NCBI GenBank assembly: GCA_015179025.1
Contig: WHUX01000050.1
Location: forward strand, 1-64,000
Reading direction: 5' to 3'
From: Terfezia claveryi
Lineage: Eukaryota; Ascomycota; Pezizomycetes; Pezizales; Pezizaceae
Length of the DNA: 64,000 nucleotides
The notes beneath the pieces were generated by a model, which was given only the letters and a program-made list of their open reading frames with translations, searched no databases and had not been told where the DNA came from. Position numbers and translations under genes: made by a program. Shown piece after piece: positions 1-11,026 of this stretch (position 1 is the first letter of the stretch; each line of letters starts with the position of its first letter).

Positions 1-483
1 TAGTAGATCGGTTGATGAAGATAAAATATGTTATACCTTAGCAGGATACCTGCTCTGCTCTAGAGTTAGCTAACCTCTACCTTAATAATGTATTCCGGTA
101 CTATGACCTCCCTAAAATGATCATGTTTAACCGTGGCCCCTAGTTTACCTTAGAATTTTGGTAAGCCTTTTGCAAACTTGTAGGAATCAAAGTTTGTCTG
201 TCAACAGCTTACCACTCCTAGACAGATAGCTAATTTTAGAGGATGAATGCTATTATGGAGTAGTATTTAAGGACTTTTGTCAATTACCAGTAGGACAACT
301 GGGTTTTGTTGCTGGTGACCTACGAATTTACTGCCAATAACTAGTTCTTAGAGTCCTTGAAAACCTCTCCCTTCCTAGTCAATTATAGTTGACACCCCTG
401 ATTCATTGATACCTTGGTATCTTTGCAGAAACCTCATCCTCTAACTAAGGAATTCGTAGTTGGAATTGCTGAACTTTACCATA

Positions 484-1508
484 CATCAGCAACGAGTTTA
501 TTTGCGCCAGGTGCACCAGGTGCACCTGGCGCTCTATTGCAGAACTAAGCCTTGTGACGTACTAGTGTTCCATGTTCCCTTCCTGGCGTACCTCTAGTGC
601 TTCCAACTCCCTGAACCACCATGTTACCTTTACACTGTTTCTACTACGGTATCTATGCATACCTCTTTCCCTATAACATCCCAGCGTTATCCGCTTTGCT
701 AAGTTTCCAATCCAACGTTTTGCGTTCCCCTCATTCCGCTTCAGCCTCACTTCTCTTCTACTCCTACCTCTGTCTCTTGACTTTGCAAGCATGCGTTCAC
801 CCTTTGCATTCTCCTGCATTCGCCCAACCTATTCTCCTTCTTTTCCTGTTGTCACTCACATATCTCACCGTCCCAACTCGATATGCACACAATCCGCTCC
901 TTAAAGTTACACCTCCTATCCCGCGTCTTCCTGGCTTGAACTTCTCCCTATTGTCTTTGTGATGTTTTCAATCCGACACATCACGTTCCTAAGTTTCCCT
1001 TCCTACAATTCTCCTTCTGAAGTTTTTAATGCGACATATCGCGTTTCTAAGTTCCCCTTCCTAACAATTGCTCTTCTGATGCTTGTGATTTAATTTATCT
1101 TCGTTCTAAATCGATCACTCATTCTTGGCACAAACACGAGGTTTTCTTTGTTTGACTTCTATTTTCCATGACTAAAAAACACATTCCGAACCTCATGGCC
1201 ACACCTACAAACTACCACCAAATGAAATCCAACGCGCTGCGTCCTCCCCCCTCTCACCCGATTATATCCACGTCCCAGCCACAAATTACTCAGTAATAAA
1301 AAGCACAGTGAGAGAAACATGTAGAGAAAAACATGTGGAGTGAAACACAGAGAGAAACAAGCAAGCGACAAGAGAAAAAAACTAATACCGACCGACAAGA
1401 AAAACAAAACCAATTACCATACGGAGACAGAACTAACTGGGAACTGATCTAGGAAAACCCTTCCTCCCCCTACTATATTCGCTTCCAGTCCCTATCCGAC
1501 GTGTTCAG
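484..1508. other. Left subterminal region of the Plavaka element, no gene seen
   Basis: There is a T/C-rich stretch without convincing coding. It holds the short palindrome GGTGCACCAGGTGCACC near 511 and a locally duplicated ~60-bp piece at about 962-1078, whose units contain GCGTTCCTAAGTT-like cores. Open frames here are short and compositionally biased. Confidence 0.5.
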
Positions 1509-3008
1509 TTACTCCGTATCCGCTCCGTCGAAATTAATGTCCAAATCCCCGCTCCCGCTGTCCAAATCTCCACCCTCTTCGTCTATATCTCCACTCTCCT
1601 CCAGTTCATCATCAACAATCGGGTCCAATGGCCCTACCAACTCTACGGAAGAATCTCTTAATTGGCTCCCTTCACGACGGCGTTTGTGTGCTGGCACATT
1701 CAATCTGTCGTACGAGTGCTCTAGCTCCTTTCTCAATTCTGCCTTATATTTGGCTTCATCTTCGACCTGTGGTGCGTCAACGGGTTCTCATTCCAAAATC
1801 CTTACTTGAGCTGCAATTCGACGTGCCAGGTCAGCCTTGATGTTATTCACAATAAGCTCCTGTATTACTTTTGGATGTATCTCCCATGTATTCTTGAGTC
1901 TCTCATATGTGCCTGTTTCACGTTAGTCATTTTCCAACGCAGTGAGTACTTTCGCCCCTCATTATAGGTCATGCACAACTTACACCAGGCAGTCTCATAT
2001 TTAAACTCCTGCATCACCGGAGCAATCTCGCCCTTCCTCCATGCCTTCAAACTATGACGCATGGCTGATGCCACAAAGCATATGAAGACACCATTTATCT
2101 TATTTAGGAAATCTGGGTCCCTATTCCCCTGCATTTTTGAGCCCTGGAAATACCGCTGATATATAATCGCAACGATCTCCTCGGCGCGGAAGCGACCCTT
2201 GAGTTCCTGTCCGACTATTAGCGTTGGATCTTGGACTATAAGGCTACTCGTACTGGGATCTGCAACTCCATTAACTTACGCTGCGACTGCTTTGCCTACA
2301 GATGAATCGATCCCCATCTAGCAAGTACTCAACCTGGGTCTTCATGCTTTCCTTTGGTAACCGGCCAATATCATACACCCTCGTGATGCTGGCTCGACAT
2401 TCAAATATAAGATGTGATCTTGTTCGGGATTGTACAGCTTTGAGCTGTTTCTAATTAGCAAGCCGACGCAGCAAAACGGATTTGGTACTATACAAAGGTA
2501 TCCACCTCCTTTACTCGTTCCACATAGCGTGGCTCCGTTTGGGCCTTGGACCAAGCATGCTGTATCAGCAGGAGTATTTCCCCGGGTATTAACAGTGGTT
2601 TCCTGTATAATGTGTATTTTGTCACAATCTTTTTTGCGGTGCTGGCAAAGGGTTGCAAAACACTGGGAATCGCCGAAAATGCTCGTGTGCCTTTTCCAAC
2701 GCCTGGCGCGAGCACAGCAGCGTCAACGAGTGTTTCCTCGTCTGAATCGGACGAGGAATCGGACGAGGATTCATTTCTGTTATCCTACGTTGGAATTAGC
2801 TTACAATGTAGCCAAAATATTACAATCCACATTCCTCTTCATCGAACAAGATTTCATTCCTGTATGCAACCCCAGTTTCAATTCTTGGCCGTGGTCCAAT
2901 ACCAGGAGCTATTGCTTGGGAGGCCTTGCGTTTATGGCTTGCCTGCCCTGCTGGCAGAGGGGCTTGTTGAGAGGATGATTTTCGAACCATTGTAGAGGAA
3001 AGACTCAC
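1509..3008 (-). pseudogene. DUF6532-like protein, broken
   Basis: Reading the reverse strand from 3008, a basic start (MSLSSTMVRKSSS) is followed by an acidic Ser/Asp run near 2770-2715. A helical domain then spreads over about 2680-1870 with the blocks AKKIVTKYTLYRKPLL, FRAEEIVAIIYQRYF and FICFVASAMRHSLKAW, ending in an acidic tail at 1509. Order and spacing recall the DUF6532 domain common in fungal transposon-rich genomes (from memory, no search). The frame is broken by TAG, TAA and TGA codons between about 2490 and 2160 and by shifts near 2160 and 1920. Several stops fit C-to-T change of CAG, CAA or CGA. Function of the family is unknown. It lies next to and on the same strand as the 394-aa gene, inside the Plavaka boundaries. 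Confidence 0.55.
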
Positions 3009-3287
3009 ACAGAAGGTTTGGAAGGGTAAAATTCCAATGCACAGCGTTCAATGCCTTTATTAAAAACTCAAATTGCTAACTAAATCCACCCCCCAAAAAA
3101 ATCCCGACAACCACCCCCCAAAAAAATCCCAACGACCACCCAAAAAAAAAATCCCAATAAACAGACCCTGGCACAGACCTCTGTGCCTGCCTCCACATAC
3201 CAACCTTATCCCAAAGCCCTCCATGCCTCATTGGCTACCCTTACTCCTTCATCATGTGCCGCCTGTCGCCTCGCCCTGCGAGTATTC
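3009..3287. repeat. A/C-rich short tandem repeat between two reverse-strand genes
   Basis: Four degenerate units of a CCACCC-CCAAAAAAATCCC motif sit at about 3084-3165, in the gap between the 394-aa gene and the DUF6532-like pseudogene. No coding seen. Confidence 0.6.
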
Positions 3288-4472
3288 CTATCCGCCGGGG
3301 GAGCTGCAGGATCCACTTCCAGCATAGCTCGCATAGCCGTCATTCCGGCAGCGGTCGGACTCCCTGGCTAGCACCATTTCCCTGCCATTCTCCGGTTGGG
3401 GATCCAGTCCCTGCTGGATATTCCACCCCTCAGAGTCGGAATTGTAGATCTCCTCAGCTGGGTACTTTTCCTGCTCCTTCCTCTTCATTGCACGCAAAGC
3501 TCTCTTTTGCCTCTTAATCCGCATCCTGATCTTTAGCTTCCGCGCTTCGAATCCCTCCTGCGTGCGAGGGAATGTACGCTTTGCAAAGCCGGCAAGATTT
3601 CGACTCAAAGAGTCGGAATCCTCCGCAGGGTCCATATACTCCTCTGCTGGATCAAGGAAGTCAGCCTCGAAGTATGCACCATCGTCTGCCGGTGGACTGT
3701 CCGCAACCGGAGGCACCAAAGCTGGATCCCTATAAAGGATAACTTGTACCCGAACAGGTTTTGACGAGGTTAGCTCTAAAAAGGCTTGCACCTCTTTATC
3801 GGTTTGCAGACGTATGGCAGGAGGGATTGCGTTGCTTGGGCTTGGGTTCTCTAGTGCCCCATAGATAGCCCGCACCTTCCTCCCCGCTGGGATTCTTTCT
3901 CGGATCTTGTCCACAATCTCTAAAAGAGATGCCGATCTCAAAATAGCAACACAGTTGCTCGGAGCTTCATCCCATTTATACTCCCTACTAACATTATCCT
4001 GTACCTCATTGCCGCGGGCTGGATCGATGAGGAATAGTCTTACAGGCTTTCGGAAGCCCTCCTGACCATTGTCCTCTGCATTTCGACCAGTTGCGTCGGC
4101 CCCCCCAAACTGGACATCTGGAGCATTAGCAGCCAGGTTTGCTACTTGGGCTAATGCGTGCCCCCGCTCTGTGTCTCTGGCCTTTTTGAGCACGTCTTGC
4201 AAAATCTTATCGAGAGCAGTCTCAGCTGCTCTTTTGATGGCCGCTGCCCCATTTTGGATTAGGGCAATTCCGGATGCAGGCAGCCCAGTCTCCTGCTGGG
4301 CATAGGTTTTGAATTGATGCCAGAGGGCATTACCAGCCTGCCTTTTCCCCGTTATCTCATTAGTCCGTGCCCACCCCTTGACCCCGTTCCTCCATTGGGA
4401 GTACCGGGGGTCATGCTCCCCCCACCCCAATAGTGCTTTTGCCTGGCTAACTTCTTGCGCTGCGGATGGCAT
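3288..4472 (-). CDS. Uncharacterised 394-aa protein inside the Plavaka element
   Basis: There is one uninterrupted reverse-strand frame from ATG at 4472 to a stop at 3288. I do not recognise the family. Residues 1-135 are Ala/Gln/Lys-rich and probably helical. Residues ~140-255 form a compact region starting [16 protein letters not shown] and ending [14 protein letters not shown]; the pattern of strands and a late acidic [14 protein letters not shown] block could be a ubiquitin-like or PB1-like fold, but this is inference. Residues 256-290 are acidic, residues 310-345 are strongly basic ([21 protein letters not shown]) and could bind nucleic acid or act as a nuclear signal, and the tail is Gly/Ser-rich. 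It is intact while its neighbour is broken, which may mean it is under selection or simply younger. Confidence 0.6.
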   Translation of the reverse strand: MPSAAQEVSQAKALLGWGEHDPRYSQWRNGVKGWARTNEITGKRQAGNALWHQFKTYAQQETGLPASGIALIQNGAAAIKRAAETALDKILQDVLKKARDTERGHALAQVANLAANAPDVQFGGADATGRNAEDNGQEGFRKPVRLFLIDPARGNEVQDNVSREYKWDEAPSNCVAILRSASLLEIVDKIRERIPAGRKVRAIYGALENPSPSNAIPPAIRLQTDKEVQAFLELTSSKPVRVQVILYRDPALVPPVADSPPADDGAYFEADFLDPAEEYMDPAEDSDSLSRNLAGFAKRTFPRTQEGFEARKLKIRMRIKRQKRALRAMKRKEQEKYPAEEIYNSDSEGWNIQQGLDPQPENGREMVLARESDRCRNDGYASYAGSGSCSSPGG

Positions 4473-4636
4473 TTAGACGAACTACGTTGGAATTTTAGAT
4501 ACCCCCGTTAGAAACTATGCTTTAAGAGGTACTTACGTTATTTATGTTGTTAGTTAATTAGGTGTTAACGAAATGGGAAGTGGTGATGGCGGGAAGGTAT
4601 TCAAGTTGTGATCGCGGGAAGTATTGTGAATAGTTA

Positions 4637-4887
4637 ATGAGAATAATTGATTCACGGATCTATGGGGGTATTTATGGACTCTACGAAGTTGGACATAAGA
4701 GTAGGCCATGTTTGCTTGGTCGGCAATCAACATGGCCAGTCACTCCAGTTCTGTATGGCCTGCATAAGGCCATGACCTTTATGTTAATTATTGGACATGT
4801 TTGCTTCAAGCGGTCGGCAATCCACATAGCCATCTATGGCCTGCATAAGACTATGACCAGCATAAGACTATGACCTTTGTGTTAATA
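4637..4887. repeat. Direct repeat of about 100 bp
   Basis: Two diverged copies (about 4688-4798 and 4791-4885) share GGACAT, CATGTTTGCTT, GGTCGGCAATC, TATGGCCTGCATAAG and ATGACCTTTRTGTTAAT in the same order. No gene is seen between 4473 and 5571 apart from these repeats and the palindromic MITE. Confidence 0.6.
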
Positions 4888-5134
4888 TCTAGTACCTGTG
4901 TAACGACTTTCAAAAGCCCTCCAACCTTGTAAGTTGGAATCTGAGTGTACTACATACTTTCTGTTGTGCGTGGATGTTGTGACACTACCGTATTTCGTAG
5001 CATATGGTAAACAGAAGTAGAGTGCACAACAGCGAAATACAAATAACTGCGGCACAATAGAAAGTATGCAATACACGCAGATTCCAACTTACGAGGTTGG
5101 AGGGCTTTTGCAAGTCGTTTACAAAGGTGCTAGA
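4888..5134. mobile_element. Palindromic MITE with ~75-bp terminal inverted repeats
   Basis: The left arm (4888 to about 4965, TCTAGTACCTGTGTAACGAC...) matches the reverse complement of the right arm (about 5060-5134) nearly base for base, including GCCCTCCAACC, GTAAGTTGGAATCTG and CATACTTTCT, with about 90 bp between them. A related half-arm lies at about 5305-5375. It has no coding capacity. Short size, long terminal inverted repeats and a second relative fit a MITE; superfamily and target duplication could not be fixed. Confidence 0.7.
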
Positions 5135-5571
5135 CTCAAGTTATTTGGTAGTGCAATCCCAAATCTAAGCCTGTTTAGAAAGCAGCTTGTACCCCTTCTA
5201 GTAAATTTCCTAAGTCAGAAAGACCTAGGACATTGCATATGTATGTGATAGCACTACTACCGAATATTAATAATTCATTTAGAGCCACTGTATCAAGCCC
5301 CTGTTGCAGAAGTCATCCGACCACTTAAGTTGGAATCTAAGTGCGCTAAATATGCTGTTGTCTTGTAGATCTTTGTAATACCTAGCGGTACATGCTACTC
5401 ACATCAATTCCTTCCCAATTAGGTATGAGACTATTGAGACCATAGCACTGACACGGGTTTGATTTGCCCCCCCCCCCAAATCTCTTAATACATATAAACC
5501 TATTCTCCTCAACATTCGCAATACATTAATTGCTATTATTGACTATTAGCTATTCTGCCACTACTATCATT

Positions 5572-6471
5572 ATGCCTTCACGTCAACCTCGCCAGAAACT
5601 GATGTTCCCACCACTAGAGCTATCTCCAAAAGATAGTACTAATAGGTATGTCCTACTTAGCTTAGCAAAGAAACCCCCTTTGGTTGAGAAAGCCCCCCTT
5701 TGGTTGAGAAAGCCCCCCTTTGGTTGAGAAAGCCCCCCTTTGGTTGAGAAAGCCCCCTTTTGGTTGAGAGCCCCCCTTAGGAGACCCCTTTGGAGTGAGA
5801 GCCCTCCCATTAGAGTGAGAGTCCTCCCATTGGAGTGAGAGACCTCCCATTGGAGCGAGAGCTCTCCCATAATTGGAGCGAGAGCCCTCCCATAATTGGA
5901 GCGAGAGTCTTAGTCCTAGCTAATATTTTCTTAGTATTAATGAAGACCCAACGAAGACATTATATAGAACACGAAGCCGGCGTAAGCGGATAGCTCCTCT
6001 CCAAAGTGTATCGGAATTAACTACCGATGTTGAGGATATGGAGGAGGATATGGAAGTACCACCCACGTCGCCATCACCACATGGTAAGTGAGCAAAGAAA
6101 CGTTTAGAGTCGGATTATCTATAACTAGCAATGAATTAGAGAACCAAGAAAATATGCCACTCGCAGTCCTATTTCCAACCCCTCCCTGTGCCTCCGCCGA
6201 CCCCAATGCGTCCCCTAACTCCAGTAGCTCCTCCAAATCTAGCTTCTCCTCAATCTGCAAAGTCAAATCAGAGGCAGCGGATAAGACAACGGCTAAGACA
6301 ATGGCATGCCCGTTGCGAACGTCTAGGAAACGTAGTCAGAGAGGAAGGATGAGGGAGGAAAGGATTGATGATTTGGGCGATGGAAGAGTCAATATCAAGG
6401 TTCATGCAGGAAGTGATTCTTTTGTTCAGGTTGGAAATTGTAGTTTTATTAAAGGGGGAGAGCAAACATAA
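5572..6471 (+). CDS. Three-exon gene for a 184-aa basic Ser/Pro-rich protein
   Basis: Exon 1 is 5572-5645 (starts MPSRQPRQKLMFPPLELSPK), exon 2 is 5935-6083 and exon 3 is 6140-6471. Introns begin GTATGT and GTAAGT and end TTCTTAG and GAATTAG; the joins keep the frame (phases 2 and 1), giving 184 codons plus TAA. Exon 2 carries a basic cluster (RTRSRRKR) then an acidic run (DVEDMEEDMEV); exon 3 has a Ser run and a second basic cluster (RTSRKRSQRGR), so a nuclear role is plausible. I do not recognise a domain. Intron 1 is mostly minisatellite. Models spliced by eye can be wrong; the matching phases are the best support. Confidence 0.5.
5680..5908. repeat. Two adjacent minisatellites within intron 1
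   Basis: Five units of about 20 bp (core CCCCTTTGGTTGAGAAAGCC) at about 5684-5770 are followed by about six units of 20-24 bp (core CCTCCCATTGGAGTGAGAG) up to 5908. The units share a GTTGAGA/GTGAGAG core, so the second array may derive from the first. Long reverse-strand open frames here are only repeat translations. Confidence 0.85.
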
Positions 6472-7022
6472 TAAACTATGAGAGTGTTCCAACTAGTGAA
6501 GTCGGAACTTGTATCCAGTGAAGTATTGCCTTGGGCAGCCCTGAACTCGGCAAAGAAGTGGCATGGTTGAAGTAAGGGTCATAGATAGGACCTTAACCAA
6601 GGATAGGAAGCACCCCAGCCTCATCTTGTTGTTCTTGCCAGCGTGATCGCAGTGGCTTCAGTTGGCTGATCGCGGCGTTGAATTTAGACGCAACAAGATG
6701 AAGGTAAGAGCTCTCCCGACTCCAGAGGTAGAGGGCAGTCTCCATGGTAGAGGGAAGTAAGGAAGGATGCGAAGGTTGTGTATTTGGTGTGGGTAGAAGG
6801 AAGAAAGTAAGTAGAGAGAAGATTAGGAAGGGGGGTGGGGCCAAGGGTATCGTGCGCAGTCGATCTTGGCAAAATCCAACGCATCACGTCGGATAGGATT
6901 CTTTATTCAGTGCAATCGGAGCCTTGGCACTTACGAAGCTTATCCCTGAGATTCTGTTAATGAAAATATTATACCACAAATCTGTCTCTTACAACATTTT
7001 ACAACCTCCGTGACGTTTCAAA
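6472..7022. other. Spacer between small gene and Plavaka transposase
   Basis: No supported gene was found. A GTTCCAACTAGTGAAGTCGGAAC near-palindrome at 6485-6507 resembles the GTTGGAAT motif of the nearby MITE arm. The last ~150 bp would hold the transposase promoter; I see no clear TATA element. Confidence 0.4.
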
Positions 7023-9962
7023 ATGAACAGATACAAAACCCTATGCCAATGGTGCCCACGATTCTATACTTCAGCTGGAGCATATTCAAATCATCTGGAG
7101 AAGGTTCATCCCGAAAAAAACGTGAAGGATCTTAATGGGCCACTGCCACCGTCTCGAAAGCGTGGTTCTCCAACACCAGAGATACTACTAATTTAGATTA
7201 TGATATAGTCGAAGTCAATTTCACAGATATTATATCTGCTGATGTTGATTACTACTCTGATTCATGCCATAGCGAGGGATCTGATAGGGAGGCTCGAACT
7301 TTTTGTATTGAACCAAAATCCGATGAGGGAAGTCAGCACATTGATGCAATCACCTATCCACGTGCAGGCAACCCAATACGTCCACATGTATTTCCGGAGG
7401 AAGACCGAAACTTCAATTTGTTTGCTCCATTCCGCACCTCAATTGATTATCGACTGGCACGCTTCTTCAATTCTACAAAGACCTCACAGTCAAAGATCGA
7501 CCAGTTTTTCAAGGATAACCTCTTGAAAGGCCTCAATCCAACGCACGAGGTTCAATTTCGGTCAGCATATACAATGTATAAGCTTATCGACGCAGCGGCA
7601 AATGAACCTTCCTGGCACTCAGGAACAGTGAACTACCCATTACTCAAGGGGGTGGCCTTTTATTATCGGAATATTATTGCAGCAGTGAAGTACCTTCTAC
7701 GCCAAAAGGTTTATGCCAGCGAGATGGCCTGGGGCCCGCGGCAAGAATACGACAACGAAGGGAACAGGGTATATAGTGAGATCCATACTGCACAGTGGTG
7801 GGAAGACACTCAGGTGAGCAATTTGTGTGTACTACGTCGGATATCCAACTAACTGAAACGGATAGGCTTTGCTACCTGAAGGCGGGACACTTGTTCCGAT
7901 TTTACTAGCATCAGATGAAACTCACCTAACGAATTTCTCTGGAGACAAAAAGTTATGGCCTGTTTATATGAGTATAGGCAATATCGGAAGCTCCATACGC
8001 AATACACCTACGATGCATGCCTGGATACCAATTGCACTACTACCGATTGGCCCGAAACGAATCAACAAAATACCTGGGTATTCGGTAGAAACGCAGGAAA
8101 TTCAGGCGTTGCAAACCATACACGATGTTTTGGCGCATTTGCTAAAACCGCTATCTGACGTGAGATGTCAGAAAGGCTACGAGATGGTTTGTGCTGATGG
8201 GAACGTACGCTTATGCTTTCCTAAGCTCTTTTGTTGGCTCGCTGACCATATGGAAAATGCTACAATCCATGGTATTGCAAACAACCGCTGCCCTTCTTGC
8301 ACAATTCCGACCGAGAAGCTTGGTGAGTATTCAGGAAGTGGTTATCCAGCTCACTCACATCAAAATTATGCCGCAGCGTACAACAATTCCGACGCTATCA
8401 GTTTGAAAGCAAACGGCGTTAAAAACATCAAAAACGCCTTGTGGTCAGTCCCAAATATAAATCCGCCTGAGCTCGTTCGAGCAGATGTTTTGCACAATAT
8501 CCTCCTAGGAGTGTTAAATCATTTAATGGATTGGATTCAAGGTTTTCTAGAATACTATGAGCGGATTAATGCATTTGACTATGTCTGGCATCGGTTGCCT
8601 CCCTACCCCGGATTTTCAGTTCCGACCAAGGGATACCGAGTTGTTTCACAATGGTCGGGAAAGGAAATGCGGAACTTTGGTAAAGTCATTCTTGGAACAT
8701 TTACCGCGGCGTTGCGTCGGAAGGCCAACCAACCACGGCCCACCGGAGGTCAGGTACAGGAGTTCAACCGAGCAATTCGCTGCGTACGTAGCATCACTGA
8801 CTTCTATCTCATGACTCAGTATCCTAGTCATACGGATAAGACAGTTTCTTATTTACAAGAATATTTGCGTGTGTTTCATGAAACTAAAGCTGTGTTCTTG
8901 AGGTTCCGTGCTGATAAGAAAACAAGAAAGGCTGCTGCAGAAGCACATAAGGATTTGTTGAAGGAACAAGCGGGATCATTGGTTGAAGACCTCAGGGCGT
9001 CGGAAAAGGTTAGGATGCGTCAAGAAAATACCTTGCACCGTCGGGAATTGGTGAATGAGATTTTACAAGAAGGGGCGCACTTCAATTTCCCAAAAATCCA
9101 TTTAATCTCCCATTATGCCGAACAGATTCCGAAGTTTGGGGCTCTAGCTCAATATTCCACGAATATCAGTGAAGCTATGCATAAAGGCCTTAAGGATGCT
9201 TACCGTCGAAGTAATAGGGTTAATGCAACACCACAGATAGTTACTACCTACACGAGGGATCATACTTTTGCTATGAAGGACTTGACACTTAATCTATGGA
9301 ACCAGGTTAGGCAAAACGGAGATGTGACGCCAGGTGTCGGAAAACAGGTCTACTTGAAGTTGCGGGGGAAAATTGAGTTGGGATTAATATCCAGCCTCGA
9401 GGATCTGGAGCGTGTAACTGGCTTGCCAGATCTGGTGCTGACAACGCAAGCGTTTTTAAGGCAGGAAGTTAGAAGCATGGATTTCGACCCTACCGAGCTG
9501 TTAGTTCAGGAAATTCGTTCATATGGGGTGCTTCAAATTCCAGTGCCAAAATTCAGTGGAGAAGGGTTCATTTTGCACAATGCTAGATGCACCGAGAAAT
9601 TTCACAGGAAGGAAAGATACGATTGGATATGGGTAAGGAGACAGCGTGCATTGGATGAGGCACCAGTAGGGACGCTGAATGGTCGAATACCAGGACGAAT
9701 CAATGCATTGTTCAAAGTAATAACTATAGCAGGAATGGTGCACCGGTTGGCGCATGTGAATCTGCTTCAATGCATTGGGTTGAATGCTGTGCAGGGCACG
9801 GAAGGGATGGTTCGCGTTGGATTGCCGATGAGTGGGGAAGGGGTTATAGTTAAGATATCACAAATAGAAGGGATTGCGCATTTGATACCATTAGAGCCGG
9901 GGGAAAGTTGGTTGGTAAATAATAGAATAGACTTAGAGACATGGAATATGATTTATGATTAG
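7023..9962 (+). pseudogene. Plavaka-family transposase, one frameshift
   Basis: The start ATG at 7023 opens a C2H2 finger (CQWCPRFYTSAG then H-x4-H). A frame change near 7170-7195 is needed to continue into the acidic linker, so this copy is probably dead or carries a sequencing slip. Exon 1 ends at 7813 (GTGAGC), the intron has CTAAC and ends at 7865, and exon 2 runs 7866-9962. Exon 2 carries Plavaka-type blocks: PILLASDETHLTNFSGDKK, EMVCADGNVR, the zinc-like NRCPSC, RADVLHN near 8485 and ISEAMHKGLKDAYRRSN near 9170. The Asp in ASDET, the Asp in RADVLH and the Glu in ISEAMH are candidate catalytic acids by analogy with CACTA/KDZ-like transposases. Length (~960 aa) is normal for the family. 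It would cut and paste the 484-10373 element. Confidence 0.85.
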
Positions 9963-10373
9963 GAAATAATAAACTTGTGACCAGTTGAGAGAAGAGCCAC
10001 AAAGAACGTGAAGTGTCGGATGTAAAACAGGTGCCAGGCCAATATTAGGAGGGCATGTGTGGGGGCGTATAGAGGTAAGCAGAAAATTGTAATACATAGG
10101 ATGGTATAAAAGTAGTTGATGCGTCCGGATACAGATTTGTTTATTTTTTCTGCTGAAGTTTGAGGGTGCACATAGGGTGTATGAGAGGCAGTGGGAATTT
10201 GGTGGTATTCAAGGTGTAGAGCATATATTTTGAGGATGCGCATGGGGTGCATGAGTGGGAGCAGAAATTTTGTTGTATGAACAGGGTGCATGAGAGGCAG
10301 CAGGAATTTGGTGGTGCACCAGGTGGAACAAAACTAGTTGCTGCGTCATGATGGAGAATTTTTTTTGCTGATG
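9963..10373. repeat. Right subterminal repeats of the Plavaka element
   Basis: Three diverged copies of a GCATGAGAGGCAGCAGGAAT-TTGGTGGT type motif lie at about 10175-10315, and AGTTGMTGCGTC occurs at 10116 and 10337. Such arrays near the ends are typical of transposase binding regions in CACTA-like elements. No gene was seen. Confidence 0.6.
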
Positions 10374-11026
10374 TACCCTAAAGGTTGACCTAAAATATAC
10401 CTATGCTAGGCAAGTAGAATATATAAATGGATTACAGTTGCCAGCCTGAAGATACTAGCCTAGAGATAAGGTATGGCTTTCTAGTAGATACTTCTAGACA
10501 GAATAGCTCTTCTATAAGCTAGATCTCAAGTTCCTAGGTTCCTACAAGATGTTAGCAGCTGTAGGCACTTATGCTTACTAACTGAAGTTTTTCAGGGATA
10601 TTAAGTTCTATCCAGTCATTTATATCTGAAAGATTGAGCCAGCCACCAATGATCCCTTTCTAGGGCAAAAGCATCCTCCACATCCTTCTATAGTAATTGC
10701 AGGTGAAGAGGAGTGGGAGGTTAAGGAGGTAATGGACTCTAAGAAGTACCATAGGCGAGTTCAGTACAAGGTCAAATGGTTAAGAGATAAGAAGGCTACC
10801 TAGCAACCTGCAGAGAACTTGGAGAATTCACAAGATTTGGTTACCCTGTTCTACTAATGATACCTAAGGAAGTCTCACTTAGTTGAATAATGTCATACCT
10901 TTATGTCCTTATTATAGTTTGGAGTTGGGGTTCTTATTCTTACTTTATTATATTTCTATATTAATTTTGCTAGTTATCTTGTCCAGGTCTTCTTGTTACT
11001 GGAGCTTCAGCCTAAAAGGGGGATAG

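Larger units (their letters stand above)
484..10373 (+). mobile_element. 9.9-kb Plavaka (CACTA-like) DNA transposon with cargo genes
   Basis: The left end begins CATCAGCAA and the right end finishes TTGCTGATG, a 9-bp terminal inverted repeat, flanked by TA at 482-483 and 10374-10375. The uninterrupted target (ACCATACCC) is visible in Gypsy-B, so the insertion is exact. Subterminal GGTGCACCAGGTG-type motifs occur at both ends (510-532 and 10310-10325) and a GGCAG-GGAATTTGGTGGT motif is repeated near the right end (10170-10315), as in CACTA relatives. Inside, left to right: a DUF6532-like pseudogene (reverse), a 394-aa gene (reverse), a palindromic MITE, a three-exon small gene (forward) and the transposase (forward). 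Whether the other genes move as cargo or arrived by separate insertions is inference. Confidence 0.75.

Noticed and set aside
3073..3517. Forward-strand Pro/Ser-rich open frames
   Set aside because: They overlap the intact reverse-strand 394-aa gene or the A/C-rich repeat and show no domain.
5583..5870. Reverse-strand Gly/Gln-rich open frames
   Set aside because: They are translations of the minisatellites in the proposed intron 1.
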